A stretch of 64,000 bases of DNA from contig OZ020618.1 in the NCBI GenBank assembly GCA_963971575.1, forward strand, positions 31,598,731-31,662,730, given 5' to 3'. A program made the translations under genes and the position numbers. Positions 54,101 to 63,407 of this stretch are shown here, in pieces (positions within the stretch are counted from its first letter, which is position 1; each line of letters begins with the position of its first letter). The notes under the pieces were generated by a model. That model ran no database searches. It saw only the letters and a program-made list of their open reading frames with translations, and had not been told where the DNA came from. Source of the stretch: Liopterus haemorrhoidalis. Lineage: Eukaryota > Arthropoda > Insecta > Coleoptera > Dytiscidae.

Positions 54101-57100
54101 GGAATAATATTTAAAGAGTTATGTCGGGAAAACTTTTAAGGTTAAAATTCAAGTATCTCCCTTATTATTGACTTTACAGAAAAAAATGTGTAACAAATAT
54201 TTTGAATTTATTAGACAAATCCTTTATTAAAATATAATTTTTTGATTGGAATAATATTTAAAGAGTTATGGCGGGAAAACTTTTAAGGTTAAAATTCAAG
54301 TATCTCCCTTATTATTGACTTTACAGAAAAAAATGTAGAACAAATATTGTTTGAAATTAATAGGCAATTCTTTTATTATTTTACAATTTTTTGAGTGGAT
54401 AAATATTTAAAGAGTTATGGCGAGAAAACTTTAAATGTTAAAATTTAAGTATCTCCTTTATTATTGACTACACAGAAAAAACTGTACTATAAAAATTGTT
54501 TGTAATTAATAGGCAAAGCTTTTATTTATATACAATTTTTTGATTGGAATATTATTTAAAAAGTTAAAGCGGGAAAACTTTTTAAGGTGCGTAATGGTAG
54601 GTTAGAATAGGTTAGGTTAGGTTAGGTTAGGTTTGGTTAGGTAAGGTAAGGTTATTAGGTAAGTTATTAGGTTAGGATTAATATTTAAAGAGTTATGGCG
54701 GGAAAACTTTTAAGGTTAAAATTTAATTATCTCCCTTGTTATTGACTTTACAGAAAAAACATGTATAACAAATATTGTTTGAAATTATTAGACAAATCTT
54801 TTATTTAAATACAATTTTTTGATTGGATTAATATTTAAAGAGTACTGTCGGGAAAACTTTAAATGTTAAAATTTAAGAATGACCCTTATTATTGACTTTA
54901 CAGAAAAAAATGTATTATAAATATTGTTTGAAATTAATAGGCAAAGCTTTTATTTAAGTACAATTTCTTGATTGGAATATTACTTAAAGAGTTAAAGCGG
55001 GAAAACTTTTAAAGTTAGGTTAGGTTAGGTTAGGTTAGGTTAGGTTAGGTTAGGTTAGGTTAAGTTAGGTTAGGTTAGGTAAGGTTAGGTAAGGTGAGGT
55101 TAGGTTAGGTTAGGTAAGGTTAGGTTAGGTTAGGTTAGGTAAGGTTAGGTTGTGTTAGGTTATTAGGTTAGTTATTAGGTTAGGATTAATATTGTAAGAG
55201 TTATGGCGGGAAAACTTTTAAGGTTAAAATTTAATTATCTCCCTTATTATTGACTTTACAGAAAAAAAATGTATAACAAATATTGTTTGAAATTAATAGA
55301 CAAATCTTTTATTTAAATACAATTTTTTGATTGGATTTATATTTAAAGAGTTATGGCGGGAAAATTTTAATGTTAAAATTTAATTATCTCATTTATTATT
55401 AAATTAACAGAAAAAAATGTGTAACAAATATTTTAAATTTATTTGACAAATCCTTTATTAAAATATAATTTTTTGATTGGAATAATATTTATAGAGTTAT
55501 GTCGGGAAAACTTTTAAGGTTAAAATTCAAGTATCTTCCTTATTATTGACTTTACAGAAAAAAATGTGTAACAAATATTTTGAATTTATTAGACAAATCC
55601 TTTACTAAAATATAATTTTTTGATTGGAATAATATTTAAAGAGTTATGTCGGGAAAACTTTTAAGGTTAAAATTCAAGTATCTCCCTTATTATTGACTTA
55701 ACAGAAAAAAATGTAGAACAAATATTGTTTGAAATTAATAGGCAATTCTTTTATTATTTTACAATTTTTTGAGTGGATAAATATTTAAAGAGTTATGGCG
55801 AGAAAACTTTAAATGTTAAAATTTAAGTATCTCCTTTATTATTGACTTCACAGAAAAAAATGTACAATAAAAATTGTTTGAAATTAATAGGCAAAGCTTT
55901 TATTTATTAACAATTTTTTGATTGGAATATTATTTAAAAAGTTAAAGCGGGAAAACTTTTTAAGGTGCGTTAGGGTAGGTTAGAATAGGTTAGGTTAGGT
56001 TAGGTTAGGTTTGGTTAGGTAAGGTAAGGTTATTAGGTAAGTTATTAGGTTAGGATTAATATTTAAAGAGTTATGGCGGGAAAACTTTTAAGGTTAAAAT
56101 TTAATTATCTCCCTTGTTATTGACTTTACAGAAAAAACATGTAAAACAAATATTGTTTGAAATTATTAGACAAATCTTTTATTTAAATACAATTTTTTGA
56201 TTGGATTAATATTTAAAGAGTACTGGCGGGAAAACTTTAAATGTTAAAATTTAAGAATCACCCTTATTATTGACTTTACAGAAAAAAATGTATTATAAAT
56301 ATTGTTTGAAATTAATAGGCAAAGCTTTTATTTAAGTACAATTTCTTGATTGGAATATTACTTAAAGAGTTAAAGCGGGAAAACTTTTAAAGTTAGGTTA
56401 GGTTAGGTTAGGTTAGGTTAGGTTAGGTTAGGTAAGGTTAGGTAAGGTTAGGTTAGGTTAGGTTAGGTAAGGTTAGGTTAGGTTAGGTTAGGTAAGGTTA
56501 GGTTAGGTTAGGTTATTAGGTTAGTTATTAGGTTAAAATTAATATTTAAAGAGTTATGGCGGGAAAACTTTTAAGGTTAAAATTTAATTATCTCCCTTAT
56601 TATTGACTTTACAGAAAAAAAATGTATAACAAATATTGTTTGAAATTAATACACAAATCTTTTATTTAAATACAATTTTTTGATTGGATTTATATTTAAA
56701 GAGTTATGGCGGGAAAATTTTAATGTTAAAATTTAATTATCTCATTTATTATTGACTTAACAGAAAAAAATGTGTAACAAATATTTTAAATTTATTAGAC
56801 AAATCCTTTACTAAAATATAATTTTTTGATTGGAATAATATTTAAAGAGTTATGTCGGGAAAACTTTTAAGGTTAAAATTCAAGTATCTCCCTTATTATT
56901 GACTTTACAGAAAAAAATGTGTAACAAATATTTTGAATTTATTAGACAAATCCTTTATTAAAATATAATTTTTTGATTGGAATAATATTTAAAGAGTTAT
57001 GGCGGGAAAACTTTTAAGGTTAAAATTCAAGTATCTCCCTTATTATTGACTTTACAGAAAAAAATGTGGAACAAATATTGTTTGAAATTAATAGGCAATT

Positions 57101-58680
57101 CTTTTATTATTTTACAATTTTTTGAGTGGATAAATATTTAAAGAGTTATGGCGAGAAAACTTTAAATGTTAAAATTTAAGTATCTCCTTTATTATTGACT
57201 ACACAGAAAAAACTGTACTATAAAAATTGTTTGTAATTAATAGGCAAAGCTTTTATTTATATACAATTTTTTGATTGGAATATTATTTAAAAAGTTAAAG
57301 CGGGAAAACTTTTTAAGGTGCGTAATGGTAGGTTAGAATAGGTTAGGTTAGGTTAGGTTAGGTTTGGTTAGGTAAGGTAAGGTTATTAGGTAAGTTATTA
57401 GGTTAGGATTAATATTTAAAGAGTTATGGCGGGAAAACTTTTAAGGTTAAAATTTAATTATCTCCCTTGTTATTGACTTTACAGAAAAAACATGTATTAC
57501 AAATATTGTTTGAAATTATTAGACAAATCTTTTATTTAAATACAATTTTTTGATTGGATTAATATTTAAAGAGTACTGTCGGGAAAACTTTAAATGTTAA
57601 AATTTAAGAATGACCCTTATTATTGACTTTACAGAAAAAAATGTATTATAAATATTGTTTGAAATTAATAGGCAAAGCTTTTATTTAAGTACAATTTCTT
57701 GATTGGAATATTACTTAAAGAGTTAAAGCGGGAAAACTTTTAAAGTTAGGTTAGGTTAGGTTAGGTTAGGTTAGGTTAAGTTAGGTTAGGTTAGGTGAGG
57801 TTAGGTAAGGTGAGGTTAGGTTAGGTTAGGTAAGGTTAGGTTAGGTTAGGTTAGGTAAGGTTAGGTTGTGTTAAATTATTAGGTTAGTTATTAGGTTAGG
57901 ATTAATATTGTAAGAGTTATGGCGGGAAAACTTTTAAGGTTAAAATTTAATTATCTCCCTAATTATTGACTTTACAGAAAAAAAATGTATAACAAATATT
58001 GTTTGAAATTAAAAGACAAATCTTTTATTTAAATACAATTTTTTGATTGGATTTATATTTAAAGAGTTATGGCGGGAAAATTTTAATGTTAAAATTTAAT
58101 TATCTCATTTATTATTAAATTAACAGAAAAAAATGTGTAACAAATATTTTAAATTTATTTGACAAATCCTTTATTAAAATATATTTTTTTGATTGGAATA
58201 ATATTTATAGAGTTATGTCGGGAAAACTTTTAAGGTTAAAATGCAAGTATCTTCCTTATTATTGACTTTACAGAAAAAAATGTGTAACAAATATTTTGAA
58301 TTTATTAGACAAATCCTTTACTTAAATATAATATTTTGATTGGAATAATATTTAAAGAGTTATGGCGGGAAAACTTTTAAGGTTAAAATTCAAGTATCTC
58401 CCTTATTATTGACTTTACAGAAAAAAATGTGGAACAAATATTGTTTGAAATTAATAGGCAATTCTTTTATTATTTTACAATTTTTTGAGTGGATAAATAT
58501 TTCAAGAGTTATGGCGAGAAAACTTTAAATGTTAAAATTTAAGTATCTCCTTTATTATTGACTTCACAGAAAAAACTGTACTATAAAAATTGTTTGTAAT
58601 TAATAGGCAAAGCTTTTATTTATATACAATTTTTTGATTGGAATATTATTTAAAAAGTTAAAGCGGGAAAACTTTTTAAG

Positions 58681-61600
58681 GTGCGTAAGGGTAGGTTAGA
58701 ATAGGTTAGGTTAGGTTAGGTTAGGTTTGGTTAGGTAAGGTAAGGTTATTAGGTAAGTTATTAGGTTAGGATTAATATTTAAAGAGTTATGGCGGGAAAA
58801 CTTTTAAGGTTAAAATTTAATTATCTCCCTTGTTATTGACTTTACAGAAAAAACATGTATTACAAATATTGTTTGAAATTATTAGACAAATCTTTTATTT
58901 AAATACAATTTTTTGATTGGATTAATATTTAAAGAGTACTGTCGGGAAAACTTTAAATGTTAAAATTTAAGAATGACCCTTATTATTGACTTTACAGAAA
59001 AAAATGTATTATAAATATTGTTTGAAATTAATAGGCAAAGCTTTTATTTAAGTACAATTTCTTGATTGGAATATTACTTAAAGAGTTAAAGCGGGAAAAC
59101 TTTTAAAGTTAGGTTAGGTTAGGTTAGGTTAGGTTAGGTTAGGTTAGGTTAGGTTAGGTTAGGTTAGGTAAGGTTAGGTAAGGTTAGGTTAGGTTAGGTT
59201 AGGTAAGGTAAGGTTAGGTTAGGTTAGGTTAGGTAAGGTTAGGTTAGGTTAGGTTATTAGGTTAGTTATTAGGTTAAAATTAATATTTAAAGAGTTATGG
59301 CGGGAAAACTTTTAAGGTTAAAATTTAATTATCTCCCTTATTATTGACTTTACAGAAAAAAAATGTATAACAAATATTGTTTGAAATTAATACACAAATC
59401 TTTTATTTAAATACAATTTTTTGATTGGATTTATATTTAAAGAGTTATGGCGGGAAAATTTTAATGTTAAAATTTAATTATCTCATTTATTATTGACTTA
59501 ACAGAAAAAAATGTGTAACAAATATTTTAAATTTATTAGACAAATCCTTTATTAAAATATAATTTTTTGATTGGAATAATATTTAAAGAGTTATGTCGGG
59601 AAAACTTTTAAGGTTAAAATTCAAGTATCTCCCTTATTATTGACTTTACAGAAAAAAATGTAGAACAAATATTGTTTGAAATTAATAGGCAATTCTTTTA
59701 TTATTTAACAATTTTTGAGTGGATAGATATTTAAAGAGTTATGGCGTGAAAACTTTAAATGATAAAATTTAAGAATCTCCCTTATTATTGACTTCACAGA
59801 AAAAAATGTGTTATAAATATTGTTTGAAATTAATAGGCAAAGCTTTTATTTAAGTACATTTTTTTTGATTGGAATTGTATTAAAAGAGTTAAAGCGGGAA
59901 AACGTTTAAAGTTAGGTTAGGTTAGGTTAGGTAAGGTAAGGTTAGGTTAGGTTAGGTAAGGTTAGGTTAGGTTAGGTTAGGTTAGGTTAGGTTAGGTTAG
60001 GTTAGGTTAGGTTACGTTAGGTTAGGTAAGGTTAGGTTAGATTAGGTTATTAGGTTAGTTATTAGGTTAGGATTAATATTTAAAGAGTTATGGCGGGAAA
60101 ACTTTTAAGGTTAAAATTTAATTATCTCCCTTATTATTGACTTTACAGAAAAAAAATCTATTACAAATATTGTTTGAAATTAAAAGACAAATTTTTTATT
60201 TAACTACAATTTTTTGATTGAATTAATATTTAAAGAGTTATGGCGGGAAAATTTTAATGTTAAAATTTAATTATCTCCCTTATTATTGACTTAACAGAAA
60301 AAAATGTGTAACAAATATTTTGAATTTATTAGACAAATCCTTTATTAAAATATAATTTTTTGATTGGAATAATATTTAAAGAGTTATGGCGGGAAAACTT
60401 TTAAGGTTAAAATTCAAGTATCTCCCTTATTATTGACTTTACAGAAAAAAATGTAGAACAAATATTGTTTGAAATTAATAGGCAATTCTTTTATTATTTT
60501 ACAATTTTTTGAGTGGATAAATATTTAAAGAGTTATGGCGAGAAAACTTTAAATGTTAAAATTTAAGTATCTCCTTTATTATTGACTTCACAGAAAAAAA
60601 TGTACTATAAAAATTGTTTGAAATTAATAGGCAAAGCTTTTATTTATATACAATTTTTTGATTGGAATATTATTTAAAAAGTTAAAGCGGGAAAACTTTT
60701 TAAGGTGCGTTAGGGTAGGTTAGAATAGGTTAGGTTAGGTTAGGTTAGGTTTGGTTAGGTAAGGTAAGGTTATTAGGTAAGTTATTAGGTTAGGATTAAT
60801 ATTTAAAGAGTTATGGCGGGAAAACTTTTAAGGTTAAAATTTAATTATCTCCCTTGTTATTGACTTTACAGAAAAAACATGTATAACAAATATTGTTTGA
60901 GATTATTAGACAAATCTTTTATTTAAATACAATTTTTTGATTGGATTAATATTTAAAGAGTACTGGCGGGAAAACTTTAAATGTTAAAATTTAAGAATCA
61001 CCCTTATTATTGACTTTACAGAAAAAAATGTATTATAAATATTGTTTGAAATTAATAGGCAAAGCTTTTATTTAAGTACAATTTCTTGATTGGAATATTA
61101 CTTAAAGAGTTAAAGCGGGAAAACTTTTAAAGTTAGGTTAGGTTAGGTTAGGTTAGGTAAGGTTAGGTAAGGTTAGGTTAGGTTAGGTAAGGTTAGGTTA
61201 GGTTAGGTAAGGTTAGGTTAGGTAAGGTTAGGTTAGGTTAGGTTATTAGGTTAGTTATTAGGTTAGGATTAATATTTAAAGAGTTATGGCGGGAAAATTT
61301 TAATGTTAAAATTTAATTATCTCATTTATTATTGACTTAACAGAAAAAAATGTGTAACAAATATTTTAAATTTATTAGACAAATCCTTTATTAAAATATA
61401 ATTTTTTGATTGGAATAATATCTAAAGAGTTATGTCGGGAAAACTTTTAAGGTTAAAATTCAAGTATCTCCCTTATTATTGACTTTACAGAAAAAAATGT
61501 AGAACAAATATTGTTTGAAATTAATAGGCAATTCTTTTATTATTTAACAATTTTTGAGTGGATAAATATTTAAAGAGTTATGGCGTGAAAACTTTAAATG

Positions 61601-61866
61601 ATAAAATTTAAGAATCTCCCTTATTATTGACTTCATAGAAAAAAATGTGTTATAAATATTGTTTGAAATTAATAGGCAAAGCTTTTATTTAAGTACATTT
61701 TTTTGATTGGAATTGTATTTAAAGAGTTAAAGCGGGAAAACGTTTAAAGTTAGGTTAGGTTAGGTTAGGTAAGGTAAGGTTAGGTTAGGTTAGGTAAGGT
61801 TAGGTAAGGTTAGGTTAGGTTAGGTAAGAATAGGTTAGATTAGGTTAGGTTAGGTTAGGTTAGGTT
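58681..61866 (+). repeat. Irregular right edge of the satellite array
   Basis: The regular HOR order is lost here. An AAGGG-class anchor (58681) leads into a tract at 59109 of a different class. Single B-type units start at 59723 and 61562. A full monomer is missing after the tract ending at 61267, where the head of one monomer is joined to GAAAATTTTAATG of the next. Private single-base changes are frequent: GGATAGATAT near 59721, TATTAAAAGAG near 59878, TTTGAGATTA near 60897, ATATCTAAAG near 61419 and CTTCATAGAA near 61631. Greater divergence toward an array edge is expected when homogenisation by unequal exchange is weaker there. Confidence 0.75.
61750..61866 (+). repeat. Terminal TTAGG tract, interrupted target of the retrotransposon
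   Basis: This B-type long tract (preceded by the CGTTTAAAG head) consists of TTAGG and TAAGG units with one AGAATAGG and one TTAGA variant. It lacks the TTATTAGG-type exit and the monomer restart found after every other tract. Instead, after perfect TTAGG units up to about 61864, the sequence passes through TTGGG into GC-richer unrelated DNA. Confidence 0.85.
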
Positions 61867-61872
61867 GGGTGG
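61860..61872 (+). other. Junction of TTAGG tract and retrotransposon 5' end
   Basis: The last perfect TTAGG is at 61860-61864, followed by TTGGGTGGACAGG. TTGGG may be a last variant repeat or the first bases of the element, so the exact junction is uncertain by a few bases. The 3' junction is outside the window, so target-site duplication cannot be checked. Confidence 0.7.
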
Positions 61873-61916
61873 ACAGGGGGGAACCGAGCAAGTTCTCTAC
61901 TGCACATACTGTCACC
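61868..61916 (+). other. Possible stem-loop at the element's 5' end
   Basis: GGTGGACAG (61868-61876) can pair with CTGTCACC (61909-61916) over eight base pairs with one bulged G, enclosing about 32 nt. A smaller GAAC/GTTC stem (61881-61884 with 61892-61895) can form inside. 5'-terminal RNA structure is known in some non-LTR elements, for example the HDV-like ribozyme of R2. I could not place the catalytic core of such a ribozyme here. Confidence 0.3.
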
Positions 61917-62332
61917 AACTCTCTAATGGAACCATCTTGCGCAGACATCATGGCAACTCAAAGGTCGAGTTATAGACACTCGCATCCGGAGAGAGCGGGT
62001 AACTGATTGACACCTGGTGAAGCCTCGGAGAACCGTGCGTCTAACCACGCGGGCATTCGACGAGTTCGCCTTGTATATGGACTGGCTAGCCTCGTAAAAC
62101 AGGTCGAAGTCCGTAAGCTTGAGACAGCCGCCTGCCGCCAGACGCCTCCGTAGAAGGATTCTGATAGGGAGCTGGGCAAAAGACACAGTCTAGGGGCCAA
62201 GCCCAAGACCGAATGGAAGAGCCGAAATACCATTGCACGGAAAGTACATACTTCAGTATATGCAACTCCATAGGTATTATAAGGCCACGCAACATAAATG
62301 CGTCCTTCTCGTGGTGCACCTGATAACCCGCC

Positions 62333-62356
62333 CACTCCTGGCCCAAGCCGGGAGTG
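62333..62356 (+). other. Strong hairpin in the 5' UTR
   Basis: CACTCCTGGC (62333-62342) and GCCGGGAGTG (62347-62356) form a 10-bp stem with a single G-U pair and a 4-nt CCAA loop. It is the most stable local inverted repeat I noticed in the leader. A role in translation or RNP assembly is conceivable but not shown. Confidence 0.5.
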
Positions 62357-62999
62357 GCCAGGTGACTAAAACCATCGGATCTAGAGGAGAGAACCTCGAT
62401 AATAAATCGTGCCACTATACACCTTGTACAGAGACACTGATCGAGCGTGACACTTCTTCTACTTGCTTGTGCCACACTCCTTTCTCCCATCTCTCCTGTC
62501 GGGTCGCGCTTGACCCAACTCTTGTACTTTAGGACCTGATTCGTTGAATGCGAGCCAGGCCCACACGTATTTCATATTTATCCTCCCTCCTAACTCCCCA
62601 ACAGCCTGTTGAGGGACATTAGGAAGCGGCCCTATACCAATCTAGCTGAGTGTTGACTCCCCTTACTCGGCTCTGGGTCAAACTCACCTCTGTCGTCCGC
62701 TCTATTTGGGCTCTCCTGCCCGACTCTCTTGCTCTCTTCTGTGCCTGACGCATCTAGTTTACTGGAGGCCAGGGACTGTTTAATTTTCACTCTGTCCACC
62801 CCACCTAGAGGCCTATCTCTCAAGATCTCATCTTGCTTCAACTTGTATGAGGTAAGATCGACCTTTAATCTTCACTATCGGTCGCACTTGACCAACCCTT
62901 GTCACCTCCCAACGCTGCTAGGTAACTAGGGCTAGGGGGTCTCTTCTAATTTTCATTTTCAAGATAACCGGCCAACGGCCCCGAGGGCAGAGGATGACA

Positions 63000-63007
63000 T
63001 TACGTCA
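63000..63007 (+). promoter_or_regulatory. CRE/ATF-like octamer TTACGTCA
   Basis: TTACGTCA differs from the palindromic cyclic-AMP response element TGACGTCA by one base and matches sites bound by bZIP factors of the ATF/CREB group. It lies about 400 bp upstream of ORF1 in the leader, where an internal promoter could sit. One octamer match is weak evidence. Confidence 0.2.
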
Positions 63008-63009
63008 CA

Positions 63010-63132
63010 ATGGCCGAGGGGGCGGAAGAGCCAAACGATCGGCTCTCACAATACTCGCGTGGGTCGTGCTCAGAGGCTCCGTGGTCAAAGGTTGGTGAAT
63101 TGAGGGTGGGGTCCCCCGGGCCACGGGGTTGA
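63010..63132 (+). other. Upstream ORF (40 codons) in the leader
   Basis: ATG at 63010 has A at -3 and G at +4, a good eukaryotic start context, and reads 40 codons to TGA at 63130-63132. The peptide starts MAEGAEEPNDR and resembles nothing I know. It is in a different frame from ORF1 and ends 275 bp before it, so if translated it would act as an ordinary upstream ORF that lowers or gates ORF1 translation. It could equally be chance in GC-rich DNA. Confidence 0.25.
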
Positions 63133-63407
63133 AGAGCTGCTGTGAGTTTATCTCTGCCGAAATGTAGAGGTTGTGGGAGTCAGGAACCAGCCGCTTCGGA
63201 CCTTGATCGGGAAGTGTGCGATGAGTAGGGCGTGTCGGATCTCCTACTGCGCCGAGCGGGCCCGGCCCGTCCGTGTATCCCGGGGCCGGATAAACAGAAC
63301 AAGGTTAGGCCTCAGGGAACTGGGGTAGGACAAGAGTCCGAGGGTACACCCGTTCCTAACCTTCTGGCCTGCTCCATCACACACGATGCGCTGGCAAAAC
63401 AACAATT

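Larger units (their letters stand above)
1..61866 (+). repeat. Composite AT-rich satellite array with built-in TTAGG tracts
   Basis: This is a continuous tandem array that begins before the window and ends at the junction with a retrotransposon. Every monomer and every TTAGG tract lies in the same orientation, and I saw no inverted unit and no CCTAA run on this strand. The monomer is about 146-150 bp. Monomers and telomere-like tracts combine into higher-order units of about 1.2-1.4 kb, with a minority family of about 808 bp. I found no open reading frame of note, no RNA gene and no unrelated insertion inside it. CpG is scarce and is found mainly in the conserved GGCGGGAAAA block, in GTGCGT at the start of short tracts and in rare TTACG variants. 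TTAGG is the ancestral arthropod telomere repeat, so an insect subtelomere is the simplest reading. The tracts are short and carry variants (TAAGG, TTTGG, TTAGA, TGAGG), so this is not a terminal telomerase-made array. Confidence 0.95.
61867..63407 (+). other. 5' untranslated region of the retrotransposon (~1.54 kb)
   Basis: No convincing coding frame is present on either strand; open stretches are short and unlike known proteins. The region contains a pyrimidine-rich stretch (about 62440-62870), two predicted stem-loops, a CRE-like octamer and a short upstream ORF (each listed separately). An in-frame TAA at 63357-63359 closes the ORF1 frame upstream of its ATG. A long leader with internal promoter is usual in TRAS/SART-type elements. 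The promoter itself cannot be located from sequence alone. Confidence 0.65.

Noticed and set aside
1..61866. CRISPR array
   Set aside because: Units are about 150 bp and nearly identical throughout with no unique spacers, and the TTAGG tracts and overall context are eukaryotic.
1..61866. True terminal telomere
   Set aside because: Tracts are at most about 175 bp, contain patterned variants, and alternate with satellite monomers. The sequence also continues into a retrotransposon.
1..61866. Protein-coding or RNA genes within the satellite
   Set aside because: All frames are closed by frequent TAA/TAG/TGA in the AT-rich monomers, and no tRNA- or rRNA-like segment was seen. TTAGG tracts alone can stay open for a short distance only because TTAGG read in triplets has stops in some frames.
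61867..61960. HDV-like self-cleaving ribozyme at the element 5' end
   Set aside because: A bulged stem and a small inner stem can be drawn, but the 3' strand does not follow the inner stem directly, and no P1.1/P4 and catalytic C region could be placed. A covariance-model search would decide.
61923..62532. Several overlapping 87-134 codon frames on both strands in the leader
   Set aside because: They overlap one another in different frames, look compositionally random, and are expected in about 600 bp of GC-richer DNA with few stops.
62632..62841. 69-codon charged open frame on the minus strand
   Set aside because: The charged product arises from reading the complement of a pyrimidine-rich leader segment. 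It matches no family I recognise and points opposite to the element.
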